Source: Euglena gracilis
Lineage: Eukaryota > Euglenida > Euglenophyceae > Euglenales
Direction of reading: 5' to 3'
Assembly: GCA_039621445.1 (NCBI GenBank)
Contig: CP154955.1
Span: 16,596,691-16,660,690, forward strand
Length of the DNA stretch: 64,000 bases
Every line of letters starts with the position of its first letter. Position 1 is the stretch's first letter. The notes under the pieces are model-generated. The model searched no databases. It was given only the letters and a program-made list of their open reading frames with translations, and had not been told where the DNA came from. This document shows, one piece after another, positions 9,301 to 62,129 of the stretch. The translations under genes were made by a program, and so were the position numbers.

Positions 9301-11872
9301 TGGGCGGAACAGCCAAAACTCCGGGGACAAAATCGACTTCGTTTTCGGATGTGTTTTTCCTGGGTTCAGTTTTTTGCAGAACTGCAAAAAATTGAAGCCC
9401 GGAAAATGTTGATGACAAAACAGCAAAAATCGAAAGTTGACCAGGGTTGATTAAAACCTATTTCAACCTAACTCGCCCAATTTAACTGCAAAGCATTCAA
9501 AGGGTTATCGCCAACTAATTTCCTTCCATTTTCCAAGACACGGCACAACCCCACAACTCTGCCGGCGCTGTGCCAAAACCACAGCACTTCAATGAAAGCC
9601 GCACGGTGATGCCCCAAGAAATCTGCTGTGGATGTGGTGTTGCAGTTTGGGGGGGAGTACCTACCCCCCCCCCCCCGGGAAACTGTCACCTGACAGGTTG
9701 GCCAGTACCAGGGACCCTGACAACTTCCTATCATGACAGGTTGGCCGGTACCAGGGACCCTGACAGTTTCCCGGGCGGGACCCTGACAGGTTCTCGGGCA
9801 TGACAGTTTCCCCGGGGGGGGGGGGTAGATAGTGAATTCGACACATGCCATTTTTTTAAATTTCAGTGCAACTAATCGACTAAATTCCCCTCCTGCAACT
9901 TTTGTGCTTCACATTGAGGAAAGCAACCTACACGCATTCAAAACAGGTGGAATAACGGAAAGAATATGGTAGGAAGGGGGTGGCAATTTTTTCTGTGAAA
10001 AATGCACCAAAAAGGTGAGTGTGCTAAAAAGAGACAAATCGAGATAAACATAATGCGACTGTAATTTTTCCAGTGCTAAATTTGCAGAATTCATTAACTA
10101 TCCTAAAGAGGGTGCAAAAGATAATCATAAAAATTAAAAAAAATGCAGTGCCAAAAATATCCAAAACACTACCAAAACAATCAACGTTAATTCCTGGTGA
10201 GATCTTTTAGATACCAGCAGGCACACACAAACCCCACCGGGGGGAGCAGCTGCAGACGCAGATGAGGTCCACGTCGCTGTCCCGAACGAAAAGCGTGTTG
10301 AGGGTGGAGCCCGAGAGGTGGATGGAGGACGTGGGGAGGACCTTCTGCAGGAGGGCCTCCACGCGCTGGGCGAAGTCTCGCCCGGCACCTCACATCCCCT
10401 GCTGGTTGTGGTGGTGAGCAGGTCGGTCCCCAATTGGTTTCAGTTTGAGGGCCCCATAAACCCTTCCTCACTGGTACACGTGATGATTCCCAGGGGACCT
10501 TGCTGTCATGCGGTGACAGCAACCAACGTCCACAACGGCTGCTGGCATCAATTCTGGCGAACTTCGAAAACACAACTGCAGACTTTCTTTCACACGATTG
10601 GATCGACAAGTGGCGGGTACAGTAAAATGGAGTCAAAATGAAAGAGGTGGGGAAATGAAAAAGCGGGGTTGGAGTTGAGTTGAGTGGGAGGGGCAGGCCA
10701 CGCCCCCCAGCAGCACGTTGGAGCGCCCCAGGCCCCTGGGGGAGAGAGCTGGCTTCATTTTAAAAACTCCACGGGAGGTGGCTTGCGCTGCGGGGAAAGA
10801 ACAGGGTCCACACCCACCACGCACATCCCACAGCCACCGCAGCAGACTTCGAAAAGCGTGCCGGTGGGGGGCCGGCCGGACCGCCGCTGGGCTTCGCGTG
10901 GGCAACCAAAGTGGCGTCGAGCGCAGAAGCGTTCGATGCCCTCCGTGAGGCTGGCCTCCCCGGGGCTGGCGTCCGGCAGTGGGGCCAGGGGACCGTTTCA
11001 GAGGGGAGGGAATCTAGCCCATGCCCAAAGATTTTGGGCGAAGGGGTCGTTTCTGCCCCTCCCCCCGGTCAGGTAATACTAAATACTAATACCAATACTA
11101 ACACCAATACTAATGCTGACACTAATAATACTAATAAGGTAATACTTATACTAAATTGACTTGTCTGATTGTCTACTAAAAAGGACACAGTTTCCCTGGA
11201 CTTCCGCTAGCTGTTTGCTGTGCGCACAGCCATGTGCAATTCTTTGTGTGCGTTTTCTTAATCCTCAATGTGTGTGGTTAATTCGTAATTTATGTGTTGT
11301 GTGGGTTTTCCCTGCCGAAAGAGGACCTTGCCTGCACTGTTCCTGGCAACCTCGTCGCGCCCACAGCACGGGCCCAGCGGAGTTGGTGTGTGCTGCCTTG
11401 CACCACCTGCCCGAGTGTTCCGTGAGGTGTCATGGACGCCCATTTCTGACGCTGGGAAGCGCATTCACCGCATTGTGCTTTCTGGACCCCCCCACCCAGA
11501 TTTCGGGTGGTGGTCAGGCGCGGGCTGGAGGGCTCGACCCCCACTGGGAAGTGGGCGGGGGGTCGGACCCCCTGCAACATGCAGAAAATTTTGACCTAAA
11601 AATTGGCGCCTCCGGAAAACAGGAAGGAATGTGTGTGGGGGGTTGCCCCCCATCACCCATGGGGCTTCTGCAATAGACGTTCAGCCGCGGGGGGAGGCTA
11701 GCTGGGCTGGGAGCTCCTGGACAGAAAAATGATAGCTGGCTGCCCCCCCCCCCCCGAGATGAAGTGGGGTGCTCTGCTCAAGGGATCCCCTGGGTGGGTG
11801 CCAGAAATCTGACCAGCTGCACGGAGCGCCTGCCGCAGCCATCCGCCGCGCGCCTCGCGCCGGCCGGGGCAT
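238..11872 (-). CDS. Non-canonical poly(A)/terminal uridylyl polymerase gene span (partial at left edge)
   Basis: Known family: Cid1/GLD-2/TUTase-type nucleotidyltransferases add A or U to RNA 3' ends, in nucleus, cytoplasm or (in kinetoplastids) mitochondria. Seen: exons in order carry EGIERFCAR, the catalytic GSTLNTLFVRDSDVDLI (GS signature plus D-x-D), IPTARCPIL, the third aspartate in FAFDISFGSLSGVH, LTAAVKRWAINRG, and LPSHAIVLLVVAFLQRQG, all in family order and in frame. A probable later exon (238-311) gives FPFHTTVIGVR, resembling the end of the PAP-associated domain (FDWNSQMISVR in GLD-2). The nucleotide specificity (A or U) cannot be told from these pieces. An exon with the LLLGFLKYY-like motif was expected between 312 and 4815 and not found. 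The gene lies head to tail with AQR. Confidence 0.85.
680..1330. repeat. G-run element pieces and degenerate TTTTGGCCA minisatellite
   Basis: At 700-860 and 1240-1320 are pieces of a family with CTCCGACCGGGGGGG and GGTCGTTAGACAAGGGG. Between them (about 905-1215) is an imperfect satellite of roughly 10-base units around TTTTGGCCA. The same element family occurs at 43188-43560. Confidence 0.7.
1331..2330. other. Intron sequence, little structure
   Basis: No coding signal on either strand. It contains a piece (1915-2110) related to the GACAGG / CCAGCACC dyad repeats seen at 9655-9830 and 63250-63400. Confidence 0.5.
2331..2432. repeat. (ATAC)n microsatellite
   Basis: Nearly perfect CATA tetranucleotide repeat of about 100 bases. 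Confidence 0.98.
2463..2788. mobile_element. 326-bp inverted-repeat element with GCGGTGCAC repeats
   Basis: Starts CAGACTTTCATTTAATGCGC and ends with its near-complement GCGCACTAAATGAAAGTCTG. The interior is built of GC-rich octamer-like repeats around GCGGTGCACGCGG and TTGCCGCGG. Related GC-repeat sequence lies at 45795-46300. Confidence 0.75.
2977..3402. mobile_element. MITE-like element, subterminal AAAATAAGAC
   Basis: Left end TTAAACCCCCCCCCCAAAAA followed by TAAGAC, right end its complement GTCTTATTTTTGGGGG... GGTTTAA. Internal copies of AAAATGGACCCCCCC and hairpins GCGCGAAGCGCC. Member of the TAAACCCCC-ended group. Confidence 0.75.
3403..3910. other. Intron sequence, C-rich low complexity
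   Basis: No gene seen. 3640-3910 is dominated by CCCCACCCC runs. Confidence 0.5.
3911..4320 (+). mobile_element. Family A inverted-repeat element, copy 1
   Basis: Begins TAAACCCCCCAAATAATACC and ends GGTATTATTTGGGGGGGTTA. The interior contains AGGTCAGATGATCCAGAAAA and TTACCTACATTTTCAGGTCA, shared with the copies at 27736, 32683 and 39909. About 410 bp, no ORF. Confidence 0.85.
4624..4712. repeat. (TG)n microsatellite
   Basis: Imperfect then perfect TG repeat of about 90 bases in polymerase intron 6, close to exon P6. Just upstream (4510-4620) is a duplicated 60-base unit with GAATGAAAGCCACACC. Confidence 0.95.
4816..4912 (-). CDS. Polymerase exon P6 (central domain)
   Basis: Acceptor ATCCGCAG continues frame from P5 as INRGVLNSPNHYLPSHAI, then VLLVVAFLQRQGMLPRA, the LSSYALVLMVIHYLQ motif of the family. 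The 3' end is uncertain; a GTACGC donor at 4815 is used here. Confidence 0.85.
4920..5150. repeat. Family D element, copy 1
   Basis: Contains GGGCAGGGCAGAAAGGAGCC, CACCACAGCATTTTCACAGA, TTGGGGGTCAAAAAATGGG and a closing CCACCACCCTGGCTGTTTGG. Shared with 13795-14025, 23110-23330 and 42890-43170. In polymerase intron 5. Confidence 0.7.
5151..6300. other. Intron sequence, AT-rich, no gene seen
   Basis: Includes an A-rich stretch (5795-5945). No exon-like GC-rich block on either strand. Confidence 0.5.
6322..6362. repeat. (TA)n microsatellite
   Basis: Alternating TA of about 35 bases, preceded by a short palindrome CCAGCGCCAAGCGCTGG (6301-6317). Confidence 0.95.
6570..6655 (-). repeat. Family O fragment, reverse orientation
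   Basis: CAGCAAACTGGGCCAGAAGC and GTTAGCGCCGGCCATAAACA, complement of the first 80 bases of the 308-bp repeat at 35001 and 35935. Confidence 0.85.
6920..7192. mobile_element. Family U inverted-repeat element, copy 1
   Basis: GTTCGATGTAAAGGAAGG left, CCTTCCTTAAATCGAAAC right. Interior GCGGTCTGGGTGACCGATTT and GCGCAAAGCGCCGGAAGG, shared with 50787-51177. In polymerase intron 5. Confidence 0.8.
7193..8017. other. Intron sequence, no gene seen
   Basis: Unstructured apart from a C-rich patch at 7330-7450. Confidence 0.4.
8018..8200 (-). CDS. Polymerase exon P5, third catalytic Asp
   Basis: Encodes ARCPILQCTTRTQGCAFAFD, ISFGSLSGVHGNGFLRDHYL and LPLTAAVKRWAINRG, the family pattern A+VPI, FD+N or DIS, N/GVRNT, and LxxxVKxWA. 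The AFD aspartate is the third metal ligand. Donor GTCCGC at 8017. Confidence 0.92.
8811..9063. mobile_element. Family F inverted-repeat element, copy 1
   Basis: CAGGCTTCTTTTTAAGACCC left and its complement GACTTAAAAAGAAGCCTG right (18-bp arms). Interior AAAATCGGGCCCGTTAAAGG and GGTATACCCAGCGCCTCCGG. In the nonconventional polymerase intron between P4 and P5. Confidence 0.85.
9113..9228 (-). CDS. Polymerase exon P4
   Basis: Encodes FECVHGSVLFTTGRRVLSSS then LRTHVKHIPT, occupying the helical segment between the D-x-D strand and the ARVPIVK motif. Acceptor CTGCCTCAG fits the phase of exon P3. The 3' junction is nonconventional: it restores IPTARCPIL and its intron ends form an 11-bp stem. Confidence 0.75.
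9655..9830. repeat. GACAGGTTGGCC dyad repeat cluster
   Basis: Several copies of CCTGACAGGTTGGCCRGTACC and CCAGGGACCCTGACA in direct and inverted order between C10+ and G9+ runs. Related clusters at 63250-63400 and 1915-2110. In polymerase intron 3. Confidence 0.7.
10238..10388 (-). CDS. Polymerase exon P3, catalytic D-x-D exon
   Basis: Encodes AGRDFAQRVEALLQKVLP then SIHLSGSTLNTLFVRDSDVD. The GS signature followed by DSDVDL is the catalytic core of Pol beta-like nucleotidyltransferases. Acceptor ATGTGAG, donor GTGGGG (10237-10236). Confidence 0.9.
10907..10965 (-). CDS. Polymerase exon P2
   Basis: Encodes PGEASLTEGIERFCARRHFG, matching the helix before the nucleotidyltransferase fold (L..EI..F in TENT/TUTase proteins). 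Donor GTTGCC at 10906 joins exon P3 in frame. The 5' border (GACGCCAG) is tentative. Confidence 0.65.
11076..11150. repeat. Degenerate (ACTAAT)n repeat
   Basis: About 75 bases of imperfect AATACTAAT / CCAATACT hexamer repeats. Confidence 0.9.
11814..11872 (-). CDS. Polymerase exon P1 (possible start exon)
   Basis: A frame opening ATG at 11872 (MPRPARGARRMAAAGAPCS) runs to donor GTCAGA at 11813 in the phase needed by the next exon. A second in-frame ATG lies at 11842. The start is tentative: the exon could extend upstream, or be joined to the unassigned exons at 13.0-13.8 kb. Confidence 0.4.
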
Positions 11873-11899
11873 TGCACAAGGGGCAGACCGACAAACGCA

Positions 11900-12920
11900 C
11901 GAACCCACCAGAACGAATGGAAGCCGTTGGGAACTTCAGCGTCCAACAGGGAAATCAACCTGCTGTCGTCCCCCCCCTGATGAGTGCAGAGTACATATTT
12001 TAGGGACTAACCTCGGATTCCTTGGGTGTGCACTCATTAGGGTGTATGGGTTGCGTGTGTGTGTGCACATGTGTGCAATTATGAGGGAGTTGTTCACAGC
12101 TGGTTTCTGGCATTCAACTCCTCCCTTTCCATTCTCCGTCCCGTTGGTTGGTTATGCATGGCTGAGGTTGAGTCCGGCAAGAGGTGGACAGGTCGCTGGT
12201 AAAAAGAGGAATGACTGAGGTGTTGAGCTTGTTGTTATCCGTGGAAGCATTTCGGTCACAGCATTCATGCTCATCGGAATCTTTCCCGAAATACAATATT
12301 TTCGAAAAACAGTCATTTTATCAAAAGAAAATTATAATCTATTGCAATTTCTTTACACCCAGCAATTCAGCAATTCATTTTTCCCATTTTTTTGCTTATT
12401 GTGGGGCATTTCGGAATCCTTACGATTCAAAATTTCTTCAAATGTCCTCAGGCATTGCTTTTTGGTGTAGAATAAAAAAAACTAAACTGAAATCAGAAAT
12501 AAAAATCTGACTAAACTTTCTCGTAGACTGGTGTGGAAGGAAATAAATCCTCAAGACATTAGCCAAAATCTCCTTCTCATCATTTTTTCCAGACTGACAC
12601 AGACAGAAAAACCGAGGGGGGTATGCCGACCCTCAAACTGTGCACTCAAAAGGGCGATAAATACGCGAAATATGCACTAAAACGGTGGAAAACGTGTGAT
12701 TTCCTGGGACTTGGCATTGTTGTTTACGTTTATGTTCAGGGCGCCCACCCAGTTGCCATTTCCCTCACACTTGTCAAGTGAGGGACACAGCCCCCAATGT
12801 GACATGTCAGGTCCGTGTGCCGCCTCCCTGGAGAGGAAAGACGGCGTGCAGTGTGGACTGTGTGGACAGTGTGGACTGTGCAGTGTGCGGTGTGCCGATG
12901 AAGGCAACCCAGGTGCCCAG
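11900..12920. other. Region without recognised gene
   Basis: AT-rich from 12260 to 12500. A TGTGGACTGTG short repeat occurs at 12850-12895. Confidence 0.4.
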
Positions 12921-13000
12921 TCCCACCATTCCACAGATGAGGAATCTGGATGTGCCCGGACGGAACTCTTCAACGGCGACCACCGGAACCATTGCCTCAC

Positions 13001-13363
13001 CCCCCCGGGGCAGGCGGAGGGCTGTCTGCACGGCAGGGGGTACTTCGGCCGGCCCTGCGTCCGGCCCACCGCCGGCACAGCGGCCCCCGGCCGCTTGCCG
13101 GCCAGCCCCCGCCGCCCCGGGGCCTGGGGTGGGGCAGGCCCTGGCGGGGGCTGTGCCACCGCCCCGGGGGCCGGGGAGGCCACCGCCACCGGCGGCAGGG
13201 GCGGCGGGAGCCCATGGGCTGCCACCGCGGGGGGCTTGGGGCGCTTTGGTGGGGGCCAGGCGGTGGCTGGGGGGTGCGGGGGAGGGCCGGGTGAAGGGGT
13301 TTTCGGCTGGGGGCTTTTTCTGAGTCTCCGCCACCGCCTGTTTCGTCAGGGAAGAGTTTCGCA
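13001..13363 (-). CDS. Unassigned exon, Pro/Ala/Gly-rich
   Basis: Very good acceptor (pyrimidine-rich TTTTCATTTCAG at 13375-13364) and donor GTGAGG at 13000. The frame continuing from the 13684 exon reads RNSSLTKQAVAETQKKPPAE then a long low-complexity P/A/G/R tract. GC-rich like the other exons. Function unknown; probably disordered. Confidence 0.4.
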
Positions 13364-13683
13364 CTGAAATGAAAACAAATGGCATTGTAATATAAAACAC
13401 ACATTATATGATATGCAATATACGTAATGTTTTTTTACTATTTGTGATATACATATATATGTTGCCTGACATGCATCACATACATAAAAATATTTATTTG
13501 CATGTACAAATTTATAAGAATGCTTTGGCCCTGAACGCTGGTCAAACAAACCAGTTACACATTGCCGGGACTGGACCGAGGGATCTGGTGCCAACAGCTG
13601 TTCCTGGGAAACTAAATCCCGCCCGAAGTAATCGCCTGGCTTGGGTTCCACGTGGGTCACCACCTCCACGGGCACCGCCTCAC

Positions 13684-13776
13684 GGCGCCGCTTCGGTTTC
13701 TTCCTTTTCGGCTGGGCGGGGCCGGGGCCCTCCTGCAGGTACACCTGCCACGTCATCCCGTTCATGCAGCGGGGAT
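13684..13776 (-). CDS. Unassigned exon, basic (possible NLS)
   Basis: Acceptor GCCCGCAG (13784-13777), donor GTGAGG at 13683. Encodes RCMNGMTWQVYLQEGPGPAQ then PKRKKPKRR, a strong monopartite/bipartite basic cluster. Not recognised as a known family. It lies between AQR and the polymerase and is either an N-terminal exon of the polymerase gene or part of a separate gene. Confidence 0.45.
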
Positions 13777-13794
13777 CTGCGGGCAGAAGGGGGG

Positions 13795-14025
13795 GGCAGG
13801 GCTGTATGGGAAGGCCTGGTGGGGGGGGTGGTCGACCCCCCCACCCACCACAGCATTTTCACAGATTTTTTTCAACAAAATTTTCCCAGCGCTGAAAAAA
13901 TTTTTGGGGTCAAAAAATTGGTGCTCCCGGAAATACGGGAGGTGGTGGGGGGGTCGACCCCCCCCCCCACCCACCACCCTGGCTGTTTGGCTGATTCCCG
14001 TACTGCCCTGGGGGGTGTGCGGGGC
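13795..14025. repeat. Family D element, copy 2
   Basis: GGGCTGTATGGGAAGGCCTG left; GGTCGACCCCCCCACCCACC on both sides of a CACAGATTTTTTTCAAC core; right end GATTCCCGTACTGCCCTGGG. The ends are imperfect inverted repeats (CAGGGCWGTAYGGGA). Confidence 0.75.
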
Positions 14026-14094
14026 GGGGATGGGGGACATGTGTGGCCGGGGGCAGGTGGTGGCGTGTCCAGAGGCCGATCACACGCAAACGGC

Positions 14095-15350
14095 CAGGGC
14101 GGTCCTTAAGCAAAAAAAAAGAATCCTGTCCCCATACACTTCAACCAAAAAATAAGGAAAAGGGGATTTGGGCCGGGGAAAATTTTCTTTGAAAAATGAA
14201 CCCAAAATTTTTGAAAAATGAACCCAAAATACATGGTTTTTTTGATGGAAAATCACATTTTTTCCCCCAAAAGATCTCTAAAATTTTAGGGTTGAAAATT
14301 GTTAGTTTTTAGGAGGGCGGTCAAAAAAATGCAGGTCAAAAAAAAGGGACCAAATTTTGGAACATTCAAATTTTACTGATATTTTTTTCTTGGAAATTTT
14401 TTGGATTTTCAGTGGCATTTTTTTTGCTTCCAAAATCTCTCAAAATCAAAATTTTGAGAAATGTTGAAATTTTAGAAGGTGTGAAAAAAATGGGGTTTGG
14501 GGGGGGGGGTTTGGGCAACATTTTGGGCAGCATTTTCACCAATTTCGGGGAAACGGGGGATTTGGGCGAAAAAATTTGAAATTTTTTTGAAAAATGAAGC
14601 CAAAATACCGGGGAGGAAAAAATTGTGGCTAGATAAAATTAGAACCGACAAAACTGGAAGCCGAAAAAATTGGTAATTTTTTGATGGAAAACCACATTTT
14701 TTCACAGAAAAATCTCAAAGATTTCAGGGTTAAATTTGGTAGTTTTAGGAGGGGGTGGAAAATAACGAAGGTCAAAAAAAGTGGACCAAATTTTGGCACA
14801 ATCAAATTTTACTGACATTTTTTCTCTGTCAAATTTTTTGGATTTTCAATGGAATTTTTTTTGCTTCAAAAACCTCTCAAAATCAAAATTTTGAGAAAAT
14901 GTTGATTTTTTGGAAGGTGTGAAAAATAGGGTTTTGAGGGAATTTTCTTTGCGAAATGGCCATTTTTCGAGGAAAAAGTTCTAAAAGCATTTTTTGGTCA
15001 TCAAAAAGTGACGTTTTTTTTATATTAAAAAAACAAGTTTCTTTTTTAAAAAAACATGGTTTTTTTAAAAAAAACCTGGTTTTTTTGTTTCAAAAAAAAC
15101 AAGCAGTCAACCTTGGCAAGTACCTATGGCCCCAAAATTTCCCCATTTTAGGCCATTATAGGCCATTTTAGGCCATTTTAGTAGTAGGTGCCTGCATATG
15201 GGTCCCAAAATGGGTCAAAAAAACACCCGGCGCCAAAGGCGCCGGAAAATTTTTTTCAGGTCCAAAACTGCCCTGGGGGGGGGCGGTCCTTAAGGGGCGG
15301 TCCTTAACCAAAAAAAAATAACCCGTCCCTTATGGACCGCCCTACAAATG
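14095..15350. mobile_element. 1.25-kb AT-rich element with internal tandem duplication
   Basis: Flanked by GGGCGGTCCTTAAGCAAAAA (14097) and, at the far end, GGTCCTTAACCAAAAAAAAA and GGACCGCCC. The interior holds two diverged tandem copies of about 390 bp (14195-14520 and 14590-14940), both with TTTTGATGGAAAA, CAAATTTTACTGA and CTCTCAAAATCAAAATTTTG. A related stretch is at 55195-55330. Confidence 0.65.
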
Positions 15351-15639
15351 GCTTCAGCCGAGCCACCACAAGACACAGGACATGGATGAAACTGTGTTGC
15401 TTGAACGACGCGAGGAATTCAGGCAAGAATTTGGGAAATGATGAGTCCTTTGTGTTGTCGACTTCAGTTGTCTACAACAAGATTGGCCGTGCAAAGAACT
15501 CACCTAAATTTTCATCATTTGCCACGAACCAACTTTCATGATACCAACAAAGTCCACATCGACATTTTGGCAACTTGCAGAGGCTTTGGGGCTGGTTGGG
15601 TTGACCAGCAAAAAAAAATTATGCTCCACGCTTCTCCCC

Positions 15640-16075
15640 AGGGTGGGATGGGAAGTTTTGAGGGGGGGGGTGGGGCGGACCCCCCCTCCTACCTCGAAAC
15701 TGAGGGGGGGCCGAAAATTTTTCGATTTCATGGACGAGCAAAAGGCCGGAAATTGGGTCGAAATCGGTCAAAAATACCTGATTTTTCTTTGAAAATCAAT
15801 CCAAAAATGCTCATTTTTGAAATTTTTTGAACATTTTTTGGCGGAAAAACACCAACACATCAAAAAATGGGCGATATGTCCAAAAGTCAGCAAAAGGGGT
15901 GTTTGTTTTTTGCTCATTTTCCGGCGCGCATTTTGGCACCTGTCAAGGAGGGGGGGGGGTGGGGGTCCAGACCCCCCCTCCCAACATCTAGGGGGGGGTG
16001 GTCCGGACCCCCCCTCTACCAGCTTACCCCCAAGGGGGGGGGTGGTCGGGACCCCCCCCCGTACCACCTACCTCA
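15640..16075. repeat. G-run element with GGAAGTTTTGAGGGGG
   Basis: Several GGTCCGGACCCCCCC / GGGGGGTGGTC palindromic blocks. The segment AAAATACCTGATTTTTCTTT with the preceding 100 bases is related to 53380-53480. Confidence 0.5.
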
Positions 16076-16732
16076 ATACCGAAGGGCTTCCCATCCATCC
16101 CTGCTTCTCCCTGTATTTACTTGCTGGGTTTCTTCGATTTGTTCTCTTTCCTTTGGCGGTGGCAGAAACGGATGCACTTTTACTTGGATCCTGTGCTTCC
16201 ACTGGGGGGGGGGGGCGGTTACCATTTTACTCACCCCCCTGCCAATCGCAAATTAACTGATGAGGTGAGGTCCAAGGCCTTTCAAAAAGGTTGGGTTATT
16301 TCACAGGTCAGTTTACAGTTTATGACCTTGGGAAATGGATATTTTCGGCGTTGGACCCCAATTGCAACTCAGATATACAAGACCCTCTGGATCCTCAGAG
16401 TACATATGAGCTGATTTGGTGGATGGGTGGAGGGCTGCTTGCGAATAACTTGCAACACGTAATGTGATTCTGGGAGAAGATAGATTCCAAATGGTTTTTT
16501 CAGGGCCACAAATTTTGGACACCTTTCTTCAAAGAAAGCTGAAGAAAGCAGCTGGCTACCTTCTGCTGTCTTTCATCAGCGCCGCCGTTTGTTTCAAGAT
16601 TTTATCTAACTTAAAATTGATTATCAATTTATTAATTTAAAATTTATCACCCTCTGAAAGCAGGTTACTCACCTCTGTCGGACCCCATCTGACCTTGACC
16701 CTGGGTCAGCTCCCTAATCCTCGGGGTTATTG

Positions 16733-16920
16733 GTCCAGGCTCTTTAAAACCCGGGGGGACCCCACAAAATCAGGCTGTCTGAGGGCGTTTCCCAAAATTT
16801 TTTTGGCCCTTTGCGCCGAAACCTTTACCCAGGACTCCGGCCCCAGACCCCGGACCCACCCACCCCCCGGGGGGGGGTCTTTTGAATTTAAAAAAAAAGA
16901 AGCTGTATTTGTCGATCTGC
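16733..16920. mobile_element. Family F element, diverged copy
   Basis: CCAGGCTCTTTAAAACCCGG left, AAAAAAAAAGAAGCTG right, interior with CCCAAAATTTTTTTGGCCCT and ACCCAGGACTCCGGCCCC. Confidence 0.65.
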
Positions 16921-17522
16921 TTTGCTTGGTCGGCGGGAGGGTGTGCAGAAGAAAATTAATTAAAAAAGCACGGTTGTTCGGAGTCCAAAAGCTAAAAAAA
17001 AACACTGAAAACGGAAAAAAACGAGCCTTTATTGGCCAATAGAAACGAGCAATCTTGACCACAAAAGACCATCAGAATATCTTGAAGTCTCCCAGGATAT
17101 CTTCACCAGGGGAGGGGGTTCGTTGAGGTCGTCTTCAAGCAGATGGGGCTATTGTGTGAAAATGGCCGATTTGTCTGGTGGCTCGCTGGCAGGCAGGCAA
17201 GGGGGGATGCCCTCGCCAGGTGCTTGCTGACCCACCGCTGTTGCTCAGGCGTGTGAAACTCGGGGGGATCCCGGGGGGGGGGGGCGGATGAGCAAAGCGG
17301 GGGACGGCAGTGTCGGCCCGCGAACCGAACGCGGTGGGTGGAAGGCGTGCTGTCGGCCTCGGTCAGGGGGAAGGGGAGCAGACCGACCGCGTCCCCGGAC
17401 TGGACGTCGGCGGCGCTGGCGGGTCGCTGGACAGCAGGTACGTCCGCATTCGGCCGTGCGCAACCCAAATGGAACGCCGCGGGACGCATAAAGCGCGCCG
17501 CACAGGACGAAGCGGAGGTCCC

Positions 17523-60490
<42,968 letters not shown>

Positions 60491-60986
60491 CTGCGGGCGG
60501 CAGAGACGTGCTGGTCGGTCCGCTCGGGGGAGACCCTGAACTTCCTTTGTGCGGCCCCACAGCGATGGGCGGGGCCTGCCTCGTACAGATTGGCGTGGCC
60601 GGGCTTCCCCCCTGAGAAATCGGCATCATTTTCATGTTGGCTAACAATTCCCATGGTTTTGTACCTCAAAAATTGCTGGGGGGCTGGGGGGGGGGGACCT
60701 CCCCACAGTGGCAGGGCCAAAATGAACAGCCGGGAAGTGCCAGGCCGAAAAATTTTAACCCAAAATCGGCCCAAACCGGCCTTGTGGACCAGCCTGGGCA
60801 ATTTTTGGTGCATCTTGGGCACTTTTTTTTGGCATTTTTTGTTTTGGCATTTTTTTTTGTCAAAAAAGCCAAAACATTTCCGATCCGAAGCGCTGGAAAG
60901 AAAACGTTGACTTTTTGGGGGATCTTGAGTACCCCACCAGGGTGAGTTCTGCTCCTTTGGAGGGGGGTCTCCACCATACCATACCA

Positions 60987-61280
60987 CCTCACTGACCCCC
61001 CCCCCCCCCAGGGAGGGAGGGGGTCACTTTCCACTGTCAAAAAAACCCGTCACCCACTTCCCCCACCCCCTGGTGGGGGGTACTTTTGGCCACTGGGAAA
61101 ATATAGCCAAAAAATTAAAGGATTTTGGTCAAAAGTCCAGAAAATTGCCTTTGGCTCCAGCTGGCCACTTTCAGCCAATCCTGGCCGACCCCCTCCCCCC
61201 GGGTGTGGATTCAAAAGCCGGTCGGTCACTCCGAAACTGTGAAACCAGTCAGTCAGAGCCCTGGGGGGTCGGACACAATG
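60987..61280. repeat. Family E element
   Basis: CACTGACCCCCCCCCC then GGGTCACTTTCCACTG; interior TTTTGGCCACTGGG; right end ACCAGTCAGTCAGAGCCC. Upstream of AQR exon 1. Confidence 0.6.
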
Positions 61281-61284
61281 GTAT

Positions 61285-62125
61285 GGCCACGACCCACTGC
61301 GCCCTCCTCATCTCAAACTGTGACCCGTCTGTCTGTCCAAAGAGGAAATTCATGTTTATGTTGTATTCACAGGGTATCTCTCTCCTGCCCTGGATGCCAG
61401 GGAATGGGGATAAAATCATTGAGCCGAGAGCAGCCAGCATTTTGCATTTACAAAAAATATATCCAAATTTTATGAATGGTAAGCAACGCATACAGTGGGA
61501 AGGTTACTTGCAAAAAAAACTGAAGTGATCTGGACTCTGCACACCAAAGGGTTAATGGCCACCCTGGCTCCTGGGGAGGTAATGGTTGAATGGGGAGGGT
61601 TGTATTTCTAACCATGTCAGGCCAGTTTCAGACTGCCACAAACCCCCAAATAAACGCCAATCCCCCAATTTATTGAATGAAAATAGAATATATATAGTAA
61701 AAATAATATAATATTATGTAATATGTAATATATTATATGTATAATAACAAAAAAAATACCACGGGGCTGTGAATTCGTGAATTCAGTGTATGTTAATCAT
61801 TATTGTACCCCCTTGATTTCTGGGTTGTCCCTACCGTCCCCAACGCCTGCCAGTCCATAGGCTGTCGTGATGGAGCCAAAGCTCTCCCCCCAGCCACCCG
61901 AGTCCAAATTCAAATCCAAACGACCCCCCCCCCCTGCTTGCCCACAGCATCCAGCCCCACTCAGGGACTTATGTTTTGGGCTCAATATTTCCCCCCAAAC
62001 ACTCCAGCAGGTTCCGCAGACTAAAGTGGCTTCGAAGCACTGGGCGCTACGAAGCCCGCGTGTTCAAACTACCAAAAATGAACGAGGCTGGGAGACTGCG
62101 GACCCACAGCAGAGGAGAGTTGGGA
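61285..62125. other. No gene seen
   Basis: AT-rich at 61675-61760. No AQR N-terminal exon could be recognised on the minus strand. Confidence 0.4.
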
Positions 62126-62129
62126 GCAG

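Noticed and set aside
17230-17522. GC-rich frames downstream of the AQR stop (e.g. EFHTPEQQRWVSKHLA) as a new first exon
   Set aside because: No acceptor/donor pair or family match was found; more likely AQR 3' untranslated sequence.
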